55,657 nt of DNA from an uncultured Roseburia sp. (GTDB taxonomy: Bacteria; Bacillota; Clostridia; Lachnospirales; Lachnospiraceae): contig CAMSQM010000018.1 of assembly GCA_947062675.1 (NCBI GenBank), positions 1 to 55,657 on the forward strand. Direction: 5' to 3'. Positions 18,288-26,843 of this stretch are shown here, piece by piece (the first letter of the stretch is position 1; each line of letters opens with the position of its first letter). Position numbers and translations under genes: made by a program. Below the pieces are notes generated by a model. The model saw nothing but the letters and a program-made list of their open reading frames with translations. It was not told where the DNA came from and ran no database searches.

Positions 18288-18329
18288 ATAAAAAGCGCGC
18301 ACAGAATGCCGCCGGCATCTGTGCGCGCA
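18288..18329 (-). terminator. Rho-independent terminator after nagB
   Basis: GCGCGCACAGA (18295-18305) pairs perfectly with TCTGTGCGCGC (18318-18328); on the minus strand the hairpin is followed by TTTTT. It lies 22 bp past the nagB stop. The adjacent convergent gene ends at 18160. Confidence 0.85.
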
Positions 18330-18350
18330 GTCTCACACCCTGCTGCCCTC

Positions 18351-19061
18351 TCAGTCCCCGCAGTATATCACGGTACAGTCGGCATGAAGCTTTAATATGG
18401 TCGCAGGAATCTGCGGCGTCACCTGCCCCGCAAAAGCCCGCTCGATCAGCTCTGCTTTCTCCTTCCCGGCCGCGATCAGAAGTACCTTTGCGGCTTTCAT
18501 AATACCGCCGGTCCCCATCGTCACCGCCTGCCTGGGAACATCATCCGGCGAATCAAAAAACCGTGCATTTGCCTGAATGGTGCTCTCCTTAAGATCCACC
18601 AGATGCGTCTCCACCGTAAAGAAATCAGCGGGTTCGTTAAACCCGATATGCCCGTTATTCCCGATTCCGAGAAGCTGCAGATCGACGCCGCCGAGCCTTT
18701 CCATATTTGCATCGTACCATGCGCACTCAGCTGCGGGATCATCCGCCTTACCGTTCGGCACAAATGTGTTCTCCTTCGCGATATTCACGTGGGAAAACAG
18801 ATTATCTTCCATGAAATAGCGGTAGCTCTGCGGATCTGTCCCGTCCAGCCCCACATACTCGTCGAGATTGACCGTCTTAATCTGTGAAAAGTCCAGCTTT
18901 CCGGCCCTGTGCCACGCCACAAGTCTCTGGTATGTGCCCACCGGGGAAGACCCCGTCGCCAGCCCCAGCACCGCGTCCGGTTTTAACTGAATCTGCGCCG
19001 CAATCATCATCGCGGCCCGCTCGCTCACTTCCTCGTAATTATTTACTCTGATAAGTCTCAT
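18351..19061 (-). CDS. nagB: Glucosamine-6-phosphate deaminase
   Basis: 236 residues, within the short NagB group typical of Firmicutes. Motifs: LGLATGSSPVGTYQ (phosphate binding), VNLDEYVGLDGTDPQSYRYF (catalytic Asp), IGNNGHIGFNEPAD (ring-opening His) and KVLLIAAGKEKAELIERAF. It converts glucosamine-6-phosphate to fructose-6-phosphate and ammonia, the reverse direction of GlmS. GGGAGG precedes the ATG. It follows nagA by 55 bp in the same direction, forming a nagA-nagB amino-sugar catabolic operon that ends in a strong terminator. Confidence 0.96.
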   Translation of the reverse strand: MRLIRVNNYEEVSERAAMMIAAQIQLKPDAVLGLATGSSPVGTYQRLVAWHRAGKLDFSQIKTVNLDEYVGLDGTDPQSYRYFMEDNLFSHVNIAKENTFVPNGKADDPAAECAWYDANMERLGGVDLQLLGIGNNGHIGFNEPADFFTVETHLVDLKESTIQANARFFDSPDDVPRQAVTMGTGGIMKAAKVLLIAAGKEKAELIERAFAGQVTPQIPATILKLHADCTVIYCGD

Positions 19062-19116
19062 ACACCCTCCCTGACCGCCCCTCTTCTCCCTGATCTTCCG
19101 GACGGCCGCATCTTAT

Positions 19117-20277
19117 TTAACCAGTTTCTGTGTTCCGCTGTACGATCACGCCCTTTTTCACGACATGACGTATCTCAAGCTCCCGGTCCATCACCACGAA
19201 ATCCGCGTATTTTCCGGTCACAATACTGCCGTGGGTCTGGTCCGCCCCGATTGCCCGTGCCGGATTCTCCGTCGCACAGCGCACCGCGTCCGCAAGCGGA
19301 ATCCCCGCCTCCCTGACCGCATAGCGCATGCAGTCGAACAGGTTCGTGACCGATCCGGCGATCGCCCCGTCCACTGTCAGCGTGGCAAGACTTCCCCGCA
19401 CCTTTACCTCCTGTCCCCCGAGCGAATAGATCCCGTCCGGCATTCCGGCTGCCATCATACTGTCACTGATAAGAATCACCCGGTCTGCACCGAACATCTT
19501 AAATGTCGCGCGGATAACCGACGGGTGAATGTGAATACCGTCGCAGATCAGCTCCGGCATAACCTCGTCCCTCTCACAGGCCGCACCGATCACTCCCGGC
19601 GACCTGTGCGTGAGCGGCAGCATCGCATTATACAGATGCGTGACCTGTCTGGCTCCGCGTGAAAAGGCCTCGCAGGCCTGCTCGTAATCCGCGGCCGTGT
19701 GGGCGACAGAAATGCGGATTTCCTTCTTTAACGCGTCAATAAACTCCATGGCGCCCTCCGTCTCAGGCGCAACGACGCAGATCCGGTACAGCCCTCCCGC
19801 AGCCTTCTGAAGCCGGTGAAACATGGCCACATCGGGCTCCTTTACATACGCCGGATTCTGCGCCCCTTTTTTGGACATGGACACAAAAGGTCCCTCCATG
19901 TAAATACCGGCAAGCTCCGCATACTTCGCGCTTTCCACGGTATTCTCCTGCTGCGCGCGGTAAAATTCCAGCGCATTTTCCCCGATCGCGGCAAGCCGCT
20001 CTTCGTCAAGCGTCATTGTGGCTGGATGAATTGTCGTAATTCCGTGCGCAAGCTGATACTCCGCGATCTTTTGGACCGCCTCCTGTGTTCCGTCGCAGAA
20101 ATCCACGCCGGCACACCCGTGAAAATGAATGTCGATCAGCCCCGGAATCACATAGCAGCCCTCCGCGTCGAGCACCCCGCCGCCGGCGGACTCGTCTGCA
20201 AAATATTCTCCCGCCGTGAATACAGGCTGTTCCACAAAACTTCCGTTCTTAAAGACTGCACCGTTAATTACCTTCAT
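19117..20277 (-). CDS. nagA: N-acetylglucosamine-6-phosphate deacetylase
   Basis: 386 residues of the amidohydrolase superfamily. Motifs: GLIDIHFHGCAGVDFCDG (metal-binding HxH), IYMEGPFVSMSKKGAQNP (Glu ligand and substrate loop), VTHLYNAMLPLTHRSPG, ICDGIHIHPSVIR, and LISDSMMAAGMPDG (catalytic Asp). It removes acetate from GlcNAc-6-phosphate and supplies glucosamine-6-phosphate to NagB and to the glmS ribozyme. The Shine-Dalgarno AAAAGG is modest. A promoter candidate lies at 20359-20387. Confidence 0.96.
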   Translation of the reverse strand: MKVINGAVFKNGSFVEQPVFTAGEYFADESAGGGVLDAEGCYVIPGLIDIHFHGCAGVDFCDGTQEAVQKIAEYQLAHGITTIHPATMTLDEERLAAIGENALEFYRAQQENTVESAKYAELAGIYMEGPFVSMSKKGAQNPAYVKEPDVAMFHRLQKAAGGLYRICVVAPETEGAMEFIDALKKEIRISVAHTAADYEQACEAFSRGARQVTHLYNAMLPLTHRSPGVIGAACERDEVMPELICDGIHIHPSVIRATFKMFGADRVILISDSMMAAGMPDGIYSLGGQEVKVRGSLATLTVDGAIAGSVTNLFDCMRYAVREAGIPLADAVRCATENPARAIGADQTHGSIVTGKYADFVVMDRELEIRHVVKKGVIVQRNTETG

Positions 20278-20358
20278 ATACTACCTTTTCCTTTCCCCAT
20301 ACTTTCTGATTCCTTCCCTCCTATCCCGGTGAGCAGCCACTGCAGCCACTGTAAATTC

Positions 20359-20387
20359 AGTATATCCCGGAAACAGACCGAACGCAA
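20359..20387 (-). promoter_or_regulatory. Putative sigma-A promoter for nagA-nagB
   Basis: Minus-strand TTGCGT (20387-20382), 17 bp, TATACT (20364-20359). The start codon is about 80 bp downstream. The -35 deviates from consensus, which suits a regulated catabolic operon; no operator was identified with confidence. Confidence 0.5.
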
Positions 20388-20415
20388 CATCCTTTGCGCA
20401 AATATTCCGGTTCTG

Positions 20416-21429
20416 CTATTTCAGACCAGCCTCCTCCAGAAATGTCCGGATCGTACAATAGTAGGCATCCGGATCCAGCTCCGGCGCCTGGGCATGTCCG
20501 GCTCCCCCGACAATCAGAATCTCTTTTTTACAGGCTGCCGCCTCATACAGCTCCCGCGACATCTGCACGGAAATCATGGCATCCGCATCGCCGTGAATAA
20601 AAAGAGTGGGCGTATCGCTTTTTTTCACCGCCTCAAGAGCAGAAGCATCCTTCAGATCATACCCGCCCCGCAGAAGAAGCATCAGGCGGGCGGTATCTAC
20701 CAGCGGAAACGCAGGCAGATGAAACCATTCCGTAATTTTCTCGCCGAACATCGACCAGGCGTCCGTGTAAGCACAATCCGAAACCACCGCGGCAACGCCG
20801 GACGGCAGCCACTCTTCTCCCGTCATCATCAGCGCCGTCGCAGCTCCCATCGACTGCCCGTGGATCACAATCCGGGCCTGCTCATCCTGCGCAAGAATTT
20901 CCTCAAGCCAGAGTCTGCAGTCATAGTGATCCGTCCAGCCCATCCCGATAAAATCCCCTTCGCTCTCCCCCTGACAGCGCAGATCCGGCGCGATGACATG
21001 ATATCCCTCCCCGTGATACCAGCAGGCAAACGGATACATTTCCTCTTTCCATCCCGTATAGCCGTGCAGCAGAAGCACCCACTTATGGCTCTCTTCGTCC
21101 GCCGGAAACTGTTCGGCAACCAGTTCATACCCGTCGTCTGTCCGCACCTGAAGCCTGCGTCTCTCTGTTTCTCTGAGCCATTCGTCCGTCACTTCCCGCG
21201 CGGACCTGCGGTTTGTCTCAGCCGCCGGAACCTGCGCCAGCGCCGCGTAGCTCTCCTCCGTAATCCGCTCAAACGCCTCCAGTCTGCGCATAAATGACGG
21301 GACCAGCGCCGCGCTCACAAGTATATTTACCAGGACCAGGTACAGGATCACCATTACCGCGGCAGCTGCCGCGGCCAGTCCTGCGATGTTCCTTTTCGTC
21401 CCGGTCATTTTTTTCTTTCGTCCCCTCAT
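20416..21429 (-). CDS. Membrane-anchored alpha/beta hydrolase
   Basis: About 337 residues. A basic start (MRGRKKKMTGTKRN) and a single hydrophobic segment (LAAAAAAVMVILYLVLVNIL) make a signal anchor, so the hydrolase domain faces outward. The domain has LLLHGYTGWKEEMYPFA (oxyanion loop), GQSMGAATALMM (nucleophile Ser), an Asp in FIHGDADAMI and His in GGAGHAQA. This matches the Hydrolase_4/DUF1749-like group found beside cell envelopes in Firmicutes. The substrate is unknown. The start at 21429 has GAGGGTGAG directly upstream; 21501 would extend into the repeat at 21461-21494. It diverges from the LacI-like gene. Confidence 0.85.
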   Translation of the reverse strand: MRGRKKKMTGTKRNIAGLAAAAAAVMVILYLVLVNILVSAALVPSFMRRLEAFERITEESYAALAQVPAAETNRRSAREVTDEWLRETERRRLQVRTDDGYELVAEQFPADEESHKWVLLLHGYTGWKEEMYPFACWYHGEGYHVIAPDLRCQGESEGDFIGMGWTDHYDCRLWLEEILAQDEQARIVIHGQSMGAATALMMTGEEWLPSGVAAVVSDCAYTDAWSMFGEKITEWFHLPAFPLVDTARLMLLLRGGYDLKDASALEAVKKSDTPTLFIHGDADAMISVQMSRELYEAAACKKEILIVGGAGHAQAPELDPDAYYCTIRTFLEEAGLK

Positions 21430-21460
21430 CTCACCCTCATTTCTGCACCGCGCTGCATGC

Positions 21461-21560
21461 CCGGTCTGCACGCACAGGGCGCGCGCGGCACAGCTCTCCA
21501 TCTAACCTGCTGATACCGTCGTCTAACCGGTCTGTACGCACAGGGCGCGCGCGGCACAGC
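21461..21560. repeat. Pair of 34-bp direct repeats in a divergent intergenic region
   Basis: Copies at 21461-21494 and 21527-21560, offset 66 bp, differ at one position (CTGCACGC versus CTGTACGC). Both are very GC-rich with a GCGCGCGCGG core. They lie between two divergent genes, upstream of the hydrolase start. No third copy was found in the window. Confidence 0.85.
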
Positions 21561-21676
21561 CTTCATACGGCTGTAAACATATACGGCCGGAATCCGCAGC
21601 TACTGTGCAGACGCAGACCTGATCCCTGCCATATCGGCAGTTCCGTATCTTTTTTCACAAAATTTCTCTCTGAAAC

Positions 21677-21710
21677 TTTTCTTTTCTGTCCATTTCATAT
21701 ATAATGAAAA
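21677..21710 (+). promoter_or_regulatory. Candidate promoter and operator of the LacI-like gene
   Basis: TATAAT at 21700-21705 with a weak -35 (TTTTCT, 21677-21682). The -10 is embedded in the dyad TTTCAT-N5-ATGAAA (21693-21709), which could be an operator. The expected transcript starts about 25 bp before the ATG at 21736. Confidence 0.4.
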
Positions 21711-21735
21711 GAAAAAAGACAGAGGTGATCACATC

Positions 21736-22605
21736 ATGGATCAGAATCATTCACAACATGTTATCGGGCTGATTCTCCCCAGCGTGTCAAACGACTACTG
21801 CGGCCGTCTGGCTGACCAGCTCAGCGAACAGTTTGCCTCCCATGGTTACAGGCTGTCCATTTCCGTCACTGGCCGCAGCATCGGGATGGAGCGCGAACTT
21901 CTTCACCTGTACGCGGATACCGCCGACGGTATCCTGGTGGTTTCCGAGGCGGCAGAATACGGGGAGCTGGAGTCCGCAGTGCCGGAAAATGTACCGGCAG
22001 TGTTCTTAAACCGCAAGCCCGCGGGCTGCCCGCACACCAGCATTATCGAGAGCAACCAGCTGGCCGTCTTCCAGTGCATTCTGGCCAATGCTGCCAGCGG
22101 AAACGACCGCATTGCGCTGGTCTGCGCCAACCGGCATCTTTCCCTCTCCAGGGAAATCATCGAATCCTACAAAAACGCCATGCGCTCCACTCCGTCCGGC
22201 TTCCATGAAGAGTGGATCTTTGACACGGAAAACATGGCTGTCAATCCGGAAGAATTCGTCAATCAGATCGTAAACGCAGGCTGTAATACTATTTTCGCCT
22301 GCACCCAGACTCTTACGCGCCAGTTTCTTGACTACCTGCTCTTTTACAACCCGCACGCAGCCAGCCCTGTCGCGCTGATCGGTTTTGTCAACAAAGGAAC
22401 GCCGAGCAAGACACAGCTCGCCTTCGACAGCATCCACCAGCCGCTTCAGGAACTCACGGATCTCGCCGTACAGCAGATGCTCTACCGCATCCAGTCCCCG
22501 GCTGCTCCCGTCCGCGAATATCTGCTAAAAGCTTCCTACAGCTCGCAGAAAGTCGACGTGGTAAATCTTACCGAAAAAAATGAGCAGGGAAATGAAAGTC
22601 TGTGA
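21736..22605 (+). CDS. LacI-like ligand-binding protein without a DNA-binding domain
   Basis: 289 residues that align in pattern with the periplasmic-binding-fold core of LacI/GalR regulators: HVIGLILPSVSNDYCGRLADQL (start of subdomain 1), DGILVVSEAAEYGEL, VPAVFLNRKP, and a C-terminal SIHQPLQELTDLAVQQML that parallels the V-x-QP-x-x-E-x-G-x-x-A motif. The roughly 60-residue helix-turn-helix and hinge are absent. AGAGGTGATC gives a Shine-Dalgarno site 6-8 nt before the ATG and there is no coding room upstream, so this is the native form, not a truncated regulator. No signal peptide is seen. It could be a cytosolic sugar or nucleoside sensor that partners another protein. Confidence 0.72.
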   Translation: MDQNHSQHVIGLILPSVSNDYCGRLADQLSEQFASHGYRLSISVTGRSIGMERELLHLYADTADGILVVSEAAEYGELESAVPENVPAVFLNRKPAGCPHTSIIESNQLAVFQCILANAASGNDRIALVCANRHLSLSREIIESYKNAMRSTPSGFHEEWIFDTENMAVNPEEFVNQIVNAGCNTIFACTQTLTRQFLDYLLFYNPHAASPVALIGFVNKGTPSKTQLAFDSIHQPLQELTDLAVQQMLYRIQSPAAPVREYLLKASYSSQKVDVVNLTEKNEQGNESL

Positions 22606-22695
22606 TCTCTACATATAAAGTAATCGCATTTTCATCATCGGAATCATTCCCCCGCGGATTACTTTTATCCCGCAGGACAGGGGCCTCTGTGAGAT

Positions 22696-22730
22696 AAAAA
22701 CAGGCGCTGACTGACTCAGCGCCTGTTTTT
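22696..22730. terminator. Bidirectional terminator between the LacI-like gene and purB
   Basis: A perfect 15-bp stem (22696-22710 with 22716-22730) with a 5-nt loop and flanking A and T runs. It overlaps the purB stop codon (22729-22731) and would end convergent transcripts from both sides. Confidence 0.9.
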
Positions 22731-24180
22731 ATACAGAAATCTCCGCTTTCACACCCAGCTCATCCCTGTTCGCATCGAGGATTGGCCGAACCACACCGGA
22801 GAGGAATTTCTCCACCTGCAGCGGCGCCCGCCCCACATATGCCGACGGCTCCATGGCCGCCAGAAGCTCCTCTTTTGTCAGACCGAATTCTGCGTCCCCG
22901 GCGATCAGCTCGAGCAGGTTATTATCTTTCCCCTCTTCCTTCACGGTTCTGCCCGCCTCCATGGACAGCGTCCGGATGCGCTCATGCAGCTCCTGACGGT
23001 TGCCTCCGTTTTTCACCGCGTCCATCATCAGATTCTCAGTCGCCATAAACGGGAGCTCCGCCATCAGATGCTTCCGGATCACCTTATCATAGACCACAAG
23101 ACCGTCCACGACATTCAAACACAGATCCAGGATCCCGTCCGTGGCGAGAAATCCCTCCGGAACTGACAGACGCTTATTGGCCGAGTCGTCGAGCGTCCGC
23201 TCAAACCACTGCGTCGCGGAAGTCACTGCCGGGTTTAACGCGTCAATCATGACATAGCGGGAGAGAGAGGCAATGCGCTCCGAGCGCATCGGATTCCGCT
23301 TGTAAGCCATCGCCGAGGAGCCGATCTGATTCTTCTCAAACGGCTCTTCCACCTCTTTCAGATGCTGGAGAAGCCGTATATCATTCGACATTTTGTGGGC
23401 GCTCGCCGCGATGCCCGCCAGCACATTGGCGACGCGGGTGTCCACTTTTCTGGAATAAGTCTGCCCGGAAACAGCATAACAGTCTTTGAACCCCATTTTT
23501 TCCGCGATCATCGGATCTATCCGGTCGATCTTCTCCTGGTCGCCGTCAAACAGCTCCAGAAAACTCGCCTGGGTTCCCGTCGTCCCCTTGGACCCCAGAA
23601 GCTTCAGCGATCCTGTCACATACTCGAGATCCTCGAGATCCATCAGAAATTCCTGCGCCCAGAGCGTCGCCCTCTTTCCAACCGTCGTCGGCTGCGCCGG
23701 CTGGAAATGAGTAAACGCGAGCGTCGGCAGGTCTTTGTATTTTTCTGCAAAAACAGCCAGCTTATCGATCACATTGACAAGCTTTGTGTGTATCAGCCTT
23801 AAAGCCTCCCGCATCACAATTATGTCTGTATTGTCGCCGACATAGCAGGAAGTCGCTCCGAGATGAATAATCCCGGCCGCCTTCGGACACTGCTGCCCGA
23901 ACGCATAGACGTGACTCATCACATCATGCCGCACCTGCTTCTCCCGCTCCACGGCCACCTCATAATTAATATCGTCCACATGGGATTTCATCTCATCAAT
24001 CTGCTCCTGTGTGATCACAGGTCTGCCGTTCTCGGAGAGCCCCAGCTCCATCTCCGTCTCCGCCAGCGCGATCCACAGCTTCCTCCAGGTGGAAAACTTC
24101 ATGTCCTGTGAAAATATATACTGCATCTGTCTGCTGGCATACCGCTCCGACAGCGGACTCTGATATCTGTCTGTATTCAT
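22729..24180 (-). CDS. purB: Adenylosuccinate lyase
   Basis: About 483 residues. The lyase signature GSSAMAYKRNPMRSER is present near residue 290, along with THFQPAQPTTVGKRATLW (catalytic His region) and HDVMSHVYAFG. PurB acts twice in purine synthesis, on SAICAR and on adenylosuccinate. Two in-frame starts, 24192 and 24180, are possible; I chose 24180 because GGAGGGAAAG directly precedes it and the product begins MNTDRYQSPLSERYAS as in close relatives. It is last in the purC-purF-purB run, a few bases after the purF stop. Confidence 0.95.
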   Translation of the reverse strand: MNTDRYQSPLSERYASRQMQYIFSQDMKFSTWRKLWIALAETEMELGLSENGRPVITQEQIDEMKSHVDDINYEVAVEREKQVRHDVMSHVYAFGQQCPKAAGIIHLGATSCYVGDNTDIIVMREALRLIHTKLVNVIDKLAVFAEKYKDLPTLAFTHFQPAQPTTVGKRATLWAQEFLMDLEDLEYVTGSLKLLGSKGTTGTQASFLELFDGDQEKIDRIDPMIAEKMGFKDCYAVSGQTYSRKVDTRVANVLAGIAASAHKMSNDIRLLQHLKEVEEPFEKNQIGSSAMAYKRNPMRSERIASLSRYVMIDALNPAVTSATQWFERTLDDSANKRLSVPEGFLATDGILDLCLNVVDGLVVYDKVIRKHLMAELPFMATENLMMDAVKNGGNRQELHERIRTLSMEAGRTVKEEGKDNNLLELIAGDAEFGLTKEELLAAMEPSAYVGRAPLQVEKFLSGVVRPILDANRDELGVKAEISV

Positions 24181-24198
24181 CTTTCCCTCCATGCGCCC

Positions 24199-25719
24199 TC
24201 AGGCCTCATACTCGCCCCGGATATCCTCAGCCGGAGGCTCAATCGGATATTTCCCGTTAAAACAGCCCCGGCAGAGCGGCAGGCCGTCCACCATCTCCCC
24301 CAGCCTCTCTATCCCCAGATAGCCAAGGGAATCCGCCCCGATCACATCCCGGATGTCTTCAATTGTGCGGTTATACGCGATCAGCTGCTTCCGCTCCGGT
24401 ATATCCGTCCCGAAATAACAGGGCCAGAGAAACGGCGGCGAACTGATGCGCACATGTACCTCCGTCGCCCCGGCGTCCCGCAGCATTTTCACAATGCGGT
24501 CCGACGTCGTCCCGCGCACAATCGAGTCGTCGATCATAATCACACGCTTCCCGTTCACGGCCTCTTTTAAAACATTCAGCTTTACCCGCACGCTGGACTC
24601 ACGGCTGCTCTGCTTGGGTCTGATAAAGGTCCGGCCCACATAGCTGTTCTTCACAAAAGCCGTCCCATAGGGAATTCCCGACTCCAGCGAGTAGCCGAGC
24701 GCGGCCGCATTGCCGGACTCCGGCACGCCCGTGACGAGATCGGCCTCCACATAAGAATCCCGCGCCAGAAAGCGCCCCGCCAGGATGCGTGAGGCATAGA
24801 CGCTGACTCCGTCGATGTGACTGTCCGGCCTCGCAAAATAGATATATTCAAAAATACATCTCGCCTCCTGCTCTTTCGGCAGCGCCCGCGAAAGATCTGA
24901 CACAATCCCCCGCTCCGGCGTAATTGTGACCGTCTCTCCGGGCAGCACGTCCCGGACATACTCTGCCCCGACCGTGTCCAGGGCGCACGACTCCGAGGCG
25001 ATAATATAGGCGTTATCGCGCTTTCCGATGCACAGCGGCTTAAACCCGTAAGGGTCCCGCGCCCCGATCAGCTTTCTCGGACTCATGACCACCAGCGAAT
25101 AGGCCCCGCGGATTCTGCTGCAGGCGCGCCCCACCGCCTCCTCCACCGTCTTTGACTTCAGCCGCTCCCTGGCGATATGATAGGCGATCACCTCCGAGTC
25201 GACGGTAGTCTGAAAAATCGCTCCCGTATATTCCAGCTCCCTGCGAAGTTCCACCGCATTGACCAGATTACCGTTGTGGGCCAGCGCCAGGGTTCCCTTT
25301 ACATAATTGAGCACCAGAGGCTGTGCGTTCTCGCGCGTGGAAGAGCCGGCCGTCGAATACCGCACATGCCCCACGCCGATATCCCCGTGCATTCCCTCCA
25401 GGTTCTCCTGCGTGAACACCTCGTTGACGAGCCCCATCCCTTTATAGGAATCCACCTTTCCCTTTGGCCCGTCCGTGTCGCTGACCGCGATACCGCAGCT
25501 CTCCTGCCCTCTGTGCTGCAGCGCAAAAAGTCCGTAATAAATTGTGGAAGCCACGTCTCCCCCGTCAAAATCATAGATGCCGAACACACCGCATTCCTCG
25601 TGCAGCGTATCCGCACCGGCCGGATCCTTCCGCTCACCGCAGCCGGGTTCCCCGCTCCGTCCCTCTTTCATACTCCATCTGTCTGTGTTCAACCTGTCTC
25701 TCCCGTATATCTTCTCCAT
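24199..25719 (-). CDS. purF: Amidophosphoribosyltransferase
   Basis: 506 residues. DTLHEECGVFGIYDF shows a propeptide ending before the N-terminal nucleophile Cys of the class II glutamine amidotransferase domain; GQESCGIAV and NGNLVNAVEL belong to the same domain. The phosphoribosyltransferase half has VIMIDDSIVRGTTSDRI, the PRPP-binding motif. C-terminal LCRGCFNGKYPIE suggests the Fe-S-containing B. subtilis type. It transfers glutamine ammonia to PRPP in the first purine step. The propeptide of about 43 residues is long; an internal start at residue 17 is possible but has a poor ribosome site. It lies 43 bp after purC. Confidence 0.95.
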   Translation of the reverse strand: MEKIYGRDRLNTDRWSMKEGRSGEPGCGERKDPAGADTLHEECGVFGIYDFDGGDVASTIYYGLFALQHRGQESCGIAVSDTDGPKGKVDSYKGMGLVNEVFTQENLEGMHGDIGVGHVRYSTAGSSTRENAQPLVLNYVKGTLALAHNGNLVNAVELRRELEYTGAIFQTTVDSEVIAYHIARERLKSKTVEEAVGRACSRIRGAYSLVVMSPRKLIGARDPYGFKPLCIGKRDNAYIIASESCALDTVGAEYVRDVLPGETVTITPERGIVSDLSRALPKEQEARCIFEYIYFARPDSHIDGVSVYASRILAGRFLARDSYVEADLVTGVPESGNAAALGYSLESGIPYGTAFVKNSYVGRTFIRPKQSSRESSVRVKLNVLKEAVNGKRVIMIDDSIVRGTTSDRIVKMLRDAGATEVHVRISSPPFLWPCYFGTDIPERKQLIAYNRTIEDIRDVIGADSLGYLGIERLGEMVDGLPLCRGCFNGKYPIEPPAEDIRGEYEA

Positions 25720-25762
25720 TCATTCCCCCACATGCTGCAACATTTATGACTCTCCCGGAAAT

Positions 25763-26638
25763 CTACGCCGTAAAAGCCTTCCCTGTCAGAAGTTCGTATG
25801 CCTCTTTATATTTTGCGGACGTCTTCGCGACGACTTCCTCCGGAAGCAGGAGATCGCTGTCCGGATTTGCCGCAAGCCAGTCCCGCACAAACTGCTTATC
25901 AAAGGACGGCTGCGATTTTCCCGCCTCATAGTCCGAAAGCGGCCAGAATCTTGAGCTGTCCGGCGTCAGCATCTCATCCCCGAGCACCACACTGCCGTTT
26001 TCATCCAGCCCGAACTCGAACTTGGTGTCAGCGATAATGATTCCCCTGCCAAGAGCATACTCCGCACATTTTTTGTACAGGGCAATCGTCTTATCGCGCA
26101 GCTGCGCCGCATAATCCGCTCCCTTTCCCGGATAAAGCTCCTCGAGAATCTCCACGCTCCGCTCAAACGAAATATTTTCGTCGTGCAGACCAAGCTCCGC
26201 CTTGGTGCTGGGCGTGTAAAGCGGCTCCGGCAGCCTGTCCGACTCCTTAAGCCCCTCCGGCAGCCTGATTCCGCACACCATTCCGTTTTCCCGGTAGCCG
26301 GCCCAGCCGCTTCCCGTGATATATCCGCGCACAATACACTCGATCGGCAGCATTTCCAGCTTTCTGCACAGCATACTGTTTCCGGAAAAGCGCTCATTCC
26401 GGAAAAATTCAGGCATATCCGCCGTGTCCACCGAAATCATGTGGTTGTCCACAATATCCTTCGTGTAATCAAACCAGAACTTTGACATCTGTGTCAGAAC
26501 AGCGCCCTTTTTTTCGATTCTGTTCTTTAAAATATGATCAAATGCCGATATTCTGTCCGTCGCCACGATAATCAGGCTGTCGCCGTTCCCGTATACTTCG
26601 CGCACTTTTCCTTCCCTGACCGGTCTGTACTCCTGCAT
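25763..26638 (-). CDS. purC: Phosphoribosylaminoimidazole-succinocarboxamide synthase
   Basis: 291 residues, starting YRPVREGKVREVYGNGDSLIIVATDRISAFDHIL, the signature ATP-grasp-like N-terminus of SAICAR synthetase, with VRGYITGSGWAGY, IIIADTKFEFGLDENG and LGDEMLTPDSSRFWP. It joins CAIR and aspartate in purine synthesis. First gene of purC-purF-purB; the rest of the pathway is not in this window. The promoter at 26680-26709 lies 42 bp upstream. No purine riboswitch or PurR-type box was recognised in the short leader. Confidence 0.96.
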   Translation of the reverse strand: MQEYRPVREGKVREVYGNGDSLIIVATDRISAFDHILKNRIEKKGAVLTQMSKFWFDYTKDIVDNHMISVDTADMPEFFRNERFSGNSMLCRKLEMLPIECIVRGYITGSGWAGYRENGMVCGIRLPEGLKESDRLPEPLYTPSTKAELGLHDENISFERSVEILEELYPGKGADYAAQLRDKTIALYKKCAEYALGRGIIIADTKFEFGLDENGSVVLGDEMLTPDSSRFWPLSDYEAGKSQPSFDKQFVRDWLAANPDSDLLLPEEVVAKTSAKYKEAYELLTGKAFTA

Positions 26639-26679
26639 TTTTTCCCTCTTTTCTGTTATCTTTTATGTTCTACCAGGAA

Positions 26680-26709
26680 ATTATAATACAGGTACTTTCC
26701 GAAAGTCAA
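26680..26709 (-). promoter_or_regulatory. Sigma-A promoter for purC-purF-purB
   Basis: Minus-strand TTGACT (26709-26704), 18 bp, TATAAT (26685-26680). Leader of about 35 nt to the purC start. Confidence 0.65.
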
Positions 26710-26780
26710 TGCTTTTGCTGTTCGCATTTACAGCCATCTGAAAACTCTGCTCCTGCGGACAATTCCTCCCCCGAATCACC

Positions 26781-26809
26781 TTGACAGATTCACGCAACCA
26801 TACTATAGT
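26781..26809 (+). promoter_or_regulatory. Strong sigma-A promoter for argG
   Basis: TTGACA (26781-26786), exactly 17 bp, TATAGT (26804-26809). The expected start is near 26816, giving a leader under 30 nt, too short for a T-box or arginine attenuator. It is divergent from the purC promoter about 70 bp away. Confidence 0.8.
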
Positions 26810-26843
26810 GGGTACAATGAAAAACAGAAAGGACTTAATTCCA

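Noticed and set aside
19816..21297. A 493-codon plus-strand frame across nagA and the hydrolase gene
   Set aside because: It is antisense to two well-supported genes, spans their intergenic region, and shows no family motif.
18161..21560. CRISPR-like repeats
   Set aside because: Each repeat has only two copies, with no regular spacers and no cas genes.
26639..26843. Purine riboswitch or arginine attenuator in the purC-argG divergent region
   Set aside because: Both promoters lie within about 60 bp of their starts, leaving no room for an aptamer.
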